DNA of 64,000 bases from Treponema_C sp050937815 (GTDB lineage Bacteria > Spirochaetota > Spirochaetia > Treponematales > Treponemataceae), in assembly GCF_050937815.1 (NCBI RefSeq), contig NZ_JACDIJ010000002.1, positions 124,001 through 188,000 on the forward strand, given 5' to 3'. This document shows, piece by piece, positions 58,810 through 64,000 of this stretch. Made by a program: the position numbers and the translations under genes. Numbering within the stretch: the first letter of the stretch is position 1; each line of letters opens with the position of its first letter. Below the pieces are notes generated by a model that had not been told where the DNA came from, did no database searches, and saw only the letters and a list, made by a program, of their open reading frames with translations.

Positions 58810-59346
58810 ATGAAAAAATTATTCTTGTGTATGTTGAGTCTTTTTGCGTTGGTTTTTGTAAAAGTATCTGCGCAGGAATTACATAATCGGGAAAAAGATA
58901 TACGCATCAATTTTGATTTTACGAGAAAACTCGGTCTTGCAAGCAATCAATTTGCCGTATGGGTTGAAAATGAACAGGGCGTGCTTGTCAAAAATATCTT
59001 TGTGACGAAGTTTACGGCAGACAGGGGATGGGAAAAGAGACCTGAAAGTTTACCCTCGTGGAGAAAGGCGGTAAAGGATGCCCAAACGGATTCCGTAAGC
59101 GGTGCAACGCCTAAATCGGGGCCTGTCCGATTTGAATGGGATATGAAAGATGAGACGGGGCAAGTTGTAGAAAAGGGCGTTTACAAAATATGTATTGAAG
59201 CGACGATAAAATGGGAACATCGTGTCTTGTTTGTGTGTGAGATCAAAATAGATGAGAAAACCGTCGCAATAGGCGAAGTTACGGAAAAAATGTCCGGAGC
59301 GGGCGATAATGAACAGAATTTAATTACGAATGTAGAGATACGATGA
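58810..59346 (+). CDS. Secreted DUF2271-like protein
   Basis: The 178-residue protein has a signal peptide (KKLFLCMLSLFALVFVKVSA before QE) and matches the DUF2271 pattern: NQFAVWVENEQGVLVKNIFVTKFTA, WEKRPESLPSWRKAV, then TDSVSGATPKSG and an Ig-like end. Proteins of this kind often occur with FMN-binding reductases or ApbE. Here none is adjacent, although three flavin reductases lie upstream in the window. Its molecular role is unknown. Confidence 0.75.
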   Translation: MKKLFLCMLSLFALVFVKVSAQELHNREKDIRINFDFTRKLGLASNQFAVWVENEQGVLVKNIFVTKFTADRGWEKRPESLPSWRKAVKDAQTDSVSGATPKSGPVRFEWDMKDETGQVVEKGVYKICIEATIKWEHRVLFVCEIKIDEKTVAIGEVTEKMSGAGDNEQNLITNVEIR

Positions 59347-59437
59347 ATTACATTTTGTGTGGGCACGGTTGATATTGAGTCGGTAGTACCAGTTTTGAAT
59401 TTTGATAAAACTCCGCCGGGATTTGCGGAGATATGTG

Positions 59438-59581
59438 ATGTATAACGGACGGAAAGTAATAATTACCGTTTTGGATGAAGACAAAACTCAATTCCGGACA
59501 ATTCCGAATGAAGAGCTGTATGCCGTTTCGGATTCGCTTATAAATCAAAATATGGAAGCTTATAAGGAAATAAGAGAATAG
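59438..59581 (+). CDS. Small protein, likely antitoxin remnant of a Doc-type module
   Basis: A 47-residue frame starts at an ATG preceded by GGAG. It ends LINQNMEAYKEIRE, resembling the C-terminal toxin-binding helix of antitoxins that pair with Doc. The N-terminal DNA-binding part seems reduced to KVIITVLDEDKTQF. It lies 11 bases before a Doc C-terminal fragment. It may be a trimmed antitoxin or simply a decaying gene. Confidence 0.45.
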   Translation: MYNGRKVIITVLDEDKTQFRTIPNEELYAVSDSLINQNMEAYKEIRE

Positions 59582-59592
59582 GAGTCCATTTG

Positions 59593-59736
59593 ATGTTGCT
59601 GTTTTTAGAAATAAATCAAAAAAGAATCATTTATTCTCAAGAAGAATTGACGCTGCTCGGTTTAGGTGTTGCTTCCGGAAAAATTGAAAAAGAAGAAATA
59701 AAACAATGGCTGATACGCCATAAAGACAATAGATGA
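59593..59736 (+). pseudogene. C-terminal fragment of a Doc-type toxin
   Basis: The 47-residue frame reads LLFLEINQKRIIYSQEELTLL, then GLGVASGKIEKEEIKQWL and RHKDNR. This matches the last third of death-on-curing (Fic/Doc) toxins, where FLEINGY and VASGEIS-x-EEIxxWL occur. The catalytic HPFxxGNKR segment is missing, so no active toxin can be made. Confidence 0.65.
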
Positions 59737-59806
59737 AGTCATACAAAGATATAGCAATTTGCAAAAACAGCGTCGCATTATTATTGCATGAAGAGGAGAT
59801 AGCAGG

Positions 59807-60499
59807 TTATCGGTTTGATTTAATATCGGGTGTATCCAACAAATTAACCGATTCCGGTTCGCCCGGTTTTTTATAAAACACTATCTTGTTGTAATTCCAA
59901 ATTCCGTTTTCTTTGTAAGCGTCAACATAGACCCTCGATATTCCGTTTCGTCCTTTTAATTTGAATGACATGACTGCTTTACCCGATGAGTCTCCGCTTG
60001 TGCTTATTGAACCGCTTATCATGCCTTTTCGTTCAAAGTTTTCACCCAGATACTCTTGCAGTTCCGGATTATCCCGTATCAGTTTTATTGTATGTTGATA
60101 GGGTTCGGAATTCGTAAATGCCGCAGTTACCGAAACAAAAATAACGGTAATAAAAACAGACGCTATTACAAACGCAATACTTATAATACCGATGAGTTTT
60201 ATCATCGATTCTTTCTTTTCGATCTTCCGTTCTTCTTCCGAGCGGGGAATCCGTTCGTACGGTGTAGTGCAATACGGACACACCTTCGCCTCCTGCCCGA
60301 CTTTTTTACCGCAAACCGAACATACTTTTAAGGGCTTTAAAATAATCATGATTATCAATACCCATAAACCGATTCCGGGCCAAACGGAAAGCCACATCCA
60401 ATGTACGGAACGGTTTTTCTTTTTTGCGACGATGATACCGGGAATTACAGGGCCAAGCCACAATAACAAAAAGATAAAAAAAATAAAAGCGTTTGCCAA
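59807..60499 (-). CDS. Membrane protein with zinc ribbon and Coa1-like domain
   Basis: The 230-residue protein has two N-terminal helices, a zinc ribbon CSVCGKKVGQEAKVCPYC, and a third helix. An external domain follows, from about residue 140 (LIRDNPELQEYLGENFERKGMISGSISTSGDSSGKAVMSFKLKG), that resembles the cytochrome-oxidase assembly Coa1 fold. Its function in bacteria is unknown. It is convergent with the Doc remnant, and its end overlaps a doubtful small frame. Confidence 0.7.
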   Translation of the reverse strand: MANAFIFFIFLLLWLGPVIPGIIVAKKKNRSVHWMWLSVWPGIGLWVLIIMIILKPLKVCSVCGKKVGQEAKVCPYCTTPYERIPRSEEERKIEKKESMIKLIGIISIAFVIASVFITVIFVSVTAAFTNSEPYQHTIKLIRDNPELQEYLGENFERKGMISGSISTSGDSSGKAVMSFKLKGRNGISRVYVDAYKENGIWNYNKIVFYKKPGEPESVNLLDTPDIKSNR

Positions 60500-60684
60500 T
60501 TTTTATGCCTCCCTTTATTATATTATTATATTCGCAAGCGGCCGAATTTTCAATTCAAAAAATAAGGCTTTAGTACCTTATATCTTTTATATAAAAAGAC
60601 GGAAATTTTAATAAAAAATGTTGCAAATACACTGTAAATATAATATATTTGTAATATAAAACACTGTATAAAGGAGAGTTGATT

Positions 60685-60963
60685 ATGCCAATGGCCGTAT
60701 TGCAAACCAGAATCGACAGTCAAATAAAAAAAGAAGCGGACATGCTTTTTAATTCATTGGGTATTGATACAACAACTGCAATCAGATTGTTTTTAAAACA
60801 AGCTATAAATCAACAAAGGATTCCTTTTGAAATTGTCCCTCCGCAAGAAGAATTCTCATTATCGGTTTTAGAAGCAATTAATGAAGCACGGAAAATCAGC
60901 CGTGATGCTTCCGCTAAATCCTACAAAAATGCAAAAGAATTACTTGCAGATTGTGAAGCATGA
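60685..60963 (+). CDS. RelB/DinJ-family antitoxin
   Basis: The 92-residue protein has the DinJ pattern: VLQTRIDSQIKKEADMLF, then LGIDTTTAIRLFLKQAINQQRIPFEI, a ribbon-helix-helix start and a long toxin-binding tail. AAAGGAG points to the ATG at 60685 over the TTG two codons before. Its stop overlaps the start of what was the YafQ toxin gene (ATGA), which is now deleted internally, so this antitoxin appears orphaned. The AT-rich upstream region has two ACACTGTA direct repeats (near 60630 and 60662) as possible operators. Confidence 0.88.
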   Translation: MPMAVLQTRIDSQIKKEADMLFNSLGIDTTTAIRLFLKQAINQQRIPFEIVPPQEEFSLSVLEAINEARKISRDASAKSYKNAKELLADCEA

Positions 60964-61034
60964 TAAAGAAGGAAAGTGTTTTAGTAATGACGCTTGTTGA
61001 TACGGGAACGCATAGCGATATTTTCAAAAAATAA
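60960..61034 (+). pseudogene. YafQ-family toxin reduced to 24 residues by an in-frame deletion
   Basis: The frame keeps the natural ATG overlap with the antitoxin stop, reads MIKKESVLVMTLVD and ends TGTHSDIFKK before a TAA. The end matches the C-terminus of YafQ toxins (RTGTHSDLF). The central 60-70 residues, with the catalytic His and Asp, are absent and the frame is kept. It cannot be an active nuclease. Confidence 0.75.
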
Positions 61035-61128
61035 AGGAATAAAATCCGCTTTAAGCTGCCCATACGCACTTTCCCGGCTCCCGCCGGCTGCCGCACCATC
61101 TACCGGAACGGCCGCCGCGTACCCGTCT

Positions 61129-62361
61129 TTACAGCGACTGCGGAGGAAGTCCGTTTTCCTTTTCCATCATAGCGCGTACCGCTGTCGGAAGCCCGTAAAG
61201 GGTAATAAAGCCTTCGGCGTCATGATGGTCGTACAAGTCTCCCGTTTTAAAGCTTGCAATGCTTTCGTTGTACAAAGAATAGGGCGAAGAAGAGCCTGCC
61301 GCCCGTATCGAGCCCTTATAGAGCTTGAGCTTTACATTTCCCGTAACCGTGTTTTGCGTCGAATCGACAAAGGCGTTAAGGGCGCGCATAAGGGGCGTAA
61401 ACCACTTGCCGCCGTAAATCAATTCGCTTATCTTAAGGGCGATATGCTGCTTAAACTGATAGGTATCGCGGTCGAGGCACAAGTGTTCAAGCATTTCATG
61501 GGCAAAATATAAAATGCTTCCGCCCGGCGTTTCATAGACACCCCGGCTTTTTATGCCCACAACACGGTTTTCCACAAGGTCGGTTAAGCCCACACCGTTC
61601 CGCCCGCCTATTTTGTTCAGCTCGTCAACCAAGGCCGCAGGAGAAAGCTTTTGACCGTTTACGCCGACCGGTACCCCCTTTTCAAAGTCGATACTCACGT
61701 ATTCGCCCGATTCGGGAGCTTCTTCGGGAACCGTCGTCAATTTGAGCATGTGCTTGTAATTCGCTTCGTTTTCCGGCACTTCCAATTCCAAGCCCTCATG
61801 CGACAAATGCCAAATGTTTTCATCCCGGCTGTAGGATTGATCCTTTTTCATCGGAACGGGAATGCCCCGTTTTTCAAGATAGGCGATTTCGGCTTCCCGG
61901 CTGTCCATATCCCATTTGGGATGGCGCCATGCCGCAATAATTTTAACGTCCGGGGCAAAAGCCTTTATCGCAAGTTCAAAACGGATTTGATCGTTACCCT
62001 TACCCGTCGCACCGTGACAAATCGCAGAGGCCCCCTCTTTATGCGCCGTTTCGGCAAGAATCTTTCCGATAAGCGGGCGCGCCGTCGCCGTTCCCAATAA
62101 ATAAGAGCTTTCGTACACCGCCTGAGCCTTCAACGCGGGAAAAATATAGTCCTTCACATACTCTTCGCGCGCATCGACTATAATACAATCCTTTGCACCC
62201 GTCGCAAGGGCACGCTTTTTTATACCGTCCCAGTCCTCTTTTTGCCCCACATTGACGCACACCGCAATCACCTCGTAGTCGAAGTTTTCGGCAAGCCAGG
62301 GAATAATAACCGTCGTATCCAAACCGCCCGAATATGACAATATGATTTTTTCTTTATTCAT
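61129..62361 (-). CDS. argG: Argininosuccinate synthase
   Basis: The 410-residue enzyme starts KIILSYSGGLDTTV, the PP-loop ATP site. It has CHGATGKGNDQIRFE, IAAWRHPKWDMDSREAEIAYL and the late GSILYFAHEMLEHL expected of ArgG. It joins citrulline and aspartate with ATP in the cytoplasm, upstream of ArgH. A promoter on this strand (TTGCAT at 62422-62417, 17 bases, TATAAT at 62399-62394) precedes it. The spacer holds repeated AT-rich half-sites, but I see no clear ARG box. Confidence 0.97.
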   Translation of the reverse strand: MNKEKIILSYSGGLDTTVIIPWLAENFDYEVIAVCVNVGQKEDWDGIKKRALATGAKDCIIVDAREEYVKDYIFPALKAQAVYESSYLLGTATARPLIGKILAETAHKEGASAICHGATGKGNDQIRFELAIKAFAPDVKIIAAWRHPKWDMDSREAEIAYLEKRGIPVPMKKDQSYSRDENIWHLSHEGLELEVPENEANYKHMLKLTTVPEEAPESGEYVSIDFEKGVPVGVNGQKLSPAALVDELNKIGGRNGVGLTDLVENRVVGIKSRGVYETPGGSILYFAHEMLEHLCLDRDTYQFKQHIALKISELIYGGKWFTPLMRALNAFVDSTQNTVTGNVKLKLYKGSIRAAGSSSPYSLYNESIASFKTGDLYDHHDAEGFITLYGLPTAVRAMMEKENGLPPQSL

Positions 62362-62393
62362 AGAAACCGCCTTTTTTGTATAAATATACGTAA

Positions 62394-62422
62394 ATTATAT
62401 CATTTATACATAATTTATGCAA
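62394..62422 (-). promoter_or_regulatory. Promoter of argG
   Basis: TTGCAT and a consensus TATAAT are 17 bases apart on the minus strand. The leader of about 27 bases has AAAGGCGG before the ATG. Confidence 0.75.
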
Positions 62423-62450
62423 GCAGAGAAGGGCGTAAAAAATATTCGTC

Positions 62451-62747
62451 TTATGCATATTTTACAGGACGGATTTTTTTCAGCTCGTCTTGCAGCAGGT
62501 TCCGTTTGATTTCCATATCATATTGGGTTTGTATATTTATCCAAAATTCGGCACTTGTACCGAAATATTCGGAAAAGCGCAGGGCAGTATCTATCGTTAC
62601 GGAGCGTTTCCCTTTAATAATTTCGCTTATCCGCGTTTGGTCGATAAAAGTATCTTTTGCCAGCCTATAGGCACTTATGTTCATCGGAATTAAAAAGTCT
62701 TCACGCAGTATTTCTCCCGGATGAATGGGACTGATTTTTTTTTTCAT
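62451..62747 (-). CDS. higA: HigA-family antitoxin
   Basis: The 98-residue protein has the HigA helix-turn-helix pattern: ISPIHPGEILREDFLIPMNISAYRLAK, then QTRISEIIKGKRSVTIDTALRFSEYFGTSAEFWINIQ. GGGAG before the ATG at 62747 supports this start. It follows higB by 13 bases in toxin-first order. It likely binds the palindrome in the promoter at 63055-63072 and represses the pair. Confidence 0.9.
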   Translation of the reverse strand: MKKKISPIHPGEILREDFLIPMNISAYRLAKDTFIDQTRISEIIKGKRSVTIDTALRFSEYFGTSAEFWINIQTQYDMEIKRNLLQDELKKIRPVKYA

Positions 62748-62760
62748 TTCCGTCTCCCGC

Positions 62761-63042
62761 TCAATGATAATCAATTATTATAACGTCAAAAGCGTTTCCC
62801 GCTTCCCATCTAAAACAAATGCGCCATTGCTCATTTATCCGTATAGACCATATTCCCGCCTTGTCTCCGCCGAGTTTTTCCAACCGATTTCCCGGCGGAA
62901 CTCTCAAATCGTCAATATTTTTTGCTGCGTGTATATGTACTAATTTTCTTTTTGCAATGCACTGTATATCATGAGGCAAAGAACGTACAAAAAAACCGTT
63001 CCATATCTTTTCGGTGTCTTTATTTCCCCACGAGTATATCAT
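62761..63042 (-). CDS. higB: HigB-family ribonuclease toxin
   Basis: The 93-residue protein matches HigB of the plasmid-maintenance type: WNGFFVRSLPHDIQCIAKRKL, then DDLRVPPGNRLEKLGGDKAGIWSIRINEQWRICFRW and a short strand VIIIDYH. It cuts mRNA on the ribosome. The key Arg and aromatic positions of the SIRINEQWRICF segment are intact, so it should be active. No Shine-Dalgarno site precedes the ATG, and the -10 box ends eight bases before it. Confidence 0.9.
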   Translation of the reverse strand: MIYSWGNKDTEKIWNGFFVRSLPHDIQCIAKRKLVHIHAAKNIDDLRVPPGNRLEKLGGDKAGIWSIRINEQWRICFRWEAGNAFDVIIIDYH

Positions 63043-63050
63043 ATATTTTA

Positions 63051-63079
63051 ATAGTACTACTGCGCAATAGTATTGTCAA
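63051..63079 (-). promoter_or_regulatory. Promoter and operator of higBA
   Basis: On the minus strand TTGACA (63079-63074) and TACTAT (63056-63051) are 17 bases apart. The spacer and -10 are covered by TACTACTGCGCAATAGTA (63055-63072), palindromic except for one pair and therefore a probable HigA operator. Confidence 0.8.
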
Positions 63080-63134
63080 TCGCTATTATTTTTGTAGGGG
63101 AAGGGCTTCCCCTCGCTTCCAAGGTCGCTCTAAG

Positions 63135-63165
63135 CTCCCTTGTCCGCTACCCCTTCTTTACTTGC
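63135..63165. repeat. Dispersed intergenic repeat, copy 1
   Basis: This 31-base segment is 27/31 identical to 63924-63954 and includes TTGTCCGCT and TTACTTGC. It lies in the gene-free stretch 63080-63231, next to a small hairpin AGGGGAA/TTCCCCT (63096-63113). Confidence 0.6.
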
Positions 63166-63231
63166 CGCGGTAAATCTCGCTGCGGTGCGTGTTTCTTAAT
63201 ATTTCTATGTAGCTCTTCACACCAAAAATTC

Positions 63232-63260
63232 TTGACAGGTATACGTCATTGGCGTATACT
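63232..63260 (+). promoter_or_regulatory. Promoter and operator of the RelE-type pair at 63267
   Basis: TTGACA (63232-63237) and TATACT (63255-63260) are 17 bases apart. GTATACG (63239-63245) and CGTATAC (63253-63259) form an inverted repeat within the promoter. The -10 ends six bases before the GTG at 63267. Confidence 0.8.
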
Positions 63261-63266
63261 AAAAGC

Positions 63267-63575
63267 GTGGAACTCATAGAAACGTCGATTTTTACAAAAC
63301 AGATAAACCGGCTTCTTGACGAAAAAACCTATGCGGAATTTAGAGAATACTTGATCTTTAATCCGCTAAAAGGAAAGCTGATTAAAGGCGGCGGCGGTAT
63401 CAGAAAAATAAGATGGAAAACGAAAAATGCGGGTAAAAGCGGCGGAGTACGAATTATTTATTTTATAAAGACGGAAGCAAAAATATATTTATTGTGTGCC
63501 TATTCAAAGCACGAGGCGGAGTCCTTGTCAAGAAGACAGATAAATATGTTGGCAAAAGTTGTTAATGATTTATAG
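63267..63575 (+). CDS. RelE/HigB2-type toxin
   Basis: The 102-residue basic protein begins VELIETSIFTKQINRLLDE, the usual start of this toxin group. It continues NPLKGKLIKGGGGIRKIRW, GKSGGVRIIYFIKTEAKIYLL and ends near SRRQINMLAKV. These toxins cleave mRNA at the ribosome. The GTG at 63267 fits both homology and promoter position, giving a leaderless message; the frame extends six codons upstream into the -10 box. The antitoxin gene follows by eight bases. Confidence 0.88.
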   Translation: MELIETSIFTKQINRLLDEKTYAEFREYLIFNPLKGKLIKGGGGIRKIRWKTKNAGKSGGVRIIYFIKTEAKIYLLCAYSKHEAESLSRRQINMLAKVVNDL

Positions 63576-63583
63576 GAGGTATT

Positions 63584-63898
63584 GTGTTTAAGACAAAAAA
63601 AATGAATGATGAGATGTTCGGAGAACTTATACAAAGTATACAAGAGGCCGCTTTAATTGAAAAAGGAAAACTGAAACCCTCGCGCGTTTTTAGACCGGAA
63701 CCCCTTGATATATCGGCTATACGGGGAAAAACAAATAAAACACAGGAAGAATTTGCGGCAATGCTGAATATCAGTATCGGAACTTTAAGGAATTGGGAAC
63801 AAGGCAGACGGAAACCTGACGGAGCGGCCTTATCTCTTTTAAAGATTGTTTCGGCAAATCCCGAATATGTTGAAGGAATATTACTCGGCAATTTATAA
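63584..63898 (+). CDS. NadS-like helix-turn-helix antitoxin
   Basis: The 104-residue protein has MFGELIQSIQEAALIEKGKL, then LDISAIRGKTNKTQEEFAAMLNISIGTLRNWEQGRRKPDG and a short tail. This is the NadS/HigA2 pattern of antitoxins that accompany HigB2-type toxins. AGGAGG precedes its GTG/ATG start region, in contrast to the toxin, which has no ribosome site. It likely represses the pair through the GTATACG repeat. Confidence 0.88.
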   Translation: MFKTKKMNDEMFGELIQSIQEAALIEKGKLKPSRVFRPEPLDISAIRGKTNKTQEEFAAMLNISIGTLRNWEQGRRKPDGAALSLLKIVSANPEYVEGILLGNL

Positions 63899-63923
63899 AG
63901 GCCGCATCATTTTAAGGAGCTTG

Positions 63924-63954
63924 CTTCCTTGTCCGCTGCCCCGTCGTTACTTGC
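63924..63954. repeat. Dispersed intergenic repeat, copy 2
   Basis: It matches 63135-63165 at 27 of 31 positions. The two copies bracket the toxin-antitoxin pair at 63267-63898. The rest of 63899-64000 holds no gene that I can see. Confidence 0.6.
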
Positions 63955-64000
63955 GGGCGGGAGTGCTTATTAAGTTTCAATTTCTCACGTGTCTATATAA

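Noticed and set aside
59733..59877. Small frame starting MKSYKDIAICKN that overlaps the Doc fragment stop
   Set aside because: It runs antisense into the end of the zinc-ribbon gene, resembles no known protein and lacks a clear ribosome site of its own.
62394..62422. ArgR box in the argG promoter
   Set aside because: The AT-rich half-sites do not fit the TGAAT-type ARG box well, and no argR gene is visible in the window.

Overview
The window reads as chromosome of a spirochaete, most likely a host-associated Treponema. This is an inference from gene content (a divergent MraY, a VapD toxin, TRAP-TAXI and ribose-type uptake, several flavin lipoprotein reductases, many short toxin-antitoxin modules) and the general character of the proteins. 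No 16S rRNA or other decisive marker is present. There are no insertion sequences, phage genes or CRISPR arrays. Three tRNA genes (Thr-CGT, Cys-GCA and a CAT tRNA) are present, none with an encoded CCA end.

Layout. 1-5 kb: cell-wall mraY (cut by the window edge), purH, and a three-gene set for a secreted TPR protein, a glycosyltransferase and an acyltransferase. 5-9.5 kb: tRNA-Thr, then a structured leader ahead of a TrmB-like regulator, a TauE-like permease, an ornithine-cyclodeaminase-family enzyme and a YkvI-like transporter. 9.5-13 kb: era, followed by a mosaic patch with a RelE-type toxin-antitoxin pair, an RDD protein plus a fragment of a second copy, and vapBC. 13-16.5 kb: three secreted proteins, one a probable metallopeptidase. 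16.5-27.6 kb: nagB-nagA-SIS for amino-sugar use, a divergent ABC uptake operon with two HAD phosphatases and an amidohydrolase, then deoC and cdd. 27.6-31 kb: vapD carrying a 16-C homopolymer, tRNA-Cys, a GH3 hexosaminidase and a GNAT acetyltransferase. 31-36 kb: a sugar-acid island (GntR regulator, GntP permease, two UxaA-type dehydratase subunits, a LarA-family racemase/epimerase) lying between 41-bp direct repeats. 36-54 kb: three paralogous FMN/FAD lipoprotein reductases surrounding a ribose-type ABC operon, a LacI regulator, an EPSP-synthase-like enzyme and a TRAP-TAXI transporter. 54-64 kb: a Rrf2/NmrA pair, argH, CoA-disulfide reductase, argG, intact toxin-antitoxin pairs and remnants of two others.

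How the genes work together. Much of the window serves uptake and fermentation or anaerobic respiration of small organic acids, sugars, amino sugars and nucleosides. The most novel-looking unit is 40.2-53.7 kb: a LacI protein sits between an ABC uptake operon and a divergent operon in which an EPSP-synthase homologue is followed by a TRAP-TAXI transporter. The substrate is unknown. Other notable signals are the poly-C tract in vapD, a recurrent leaderless promoter layout in which the -10 box ends six bases before the start codon, an in-frame deletion that leaves only the two ends of a YafQ toxin, and hairpins placed after three solute-binding-protein genes.
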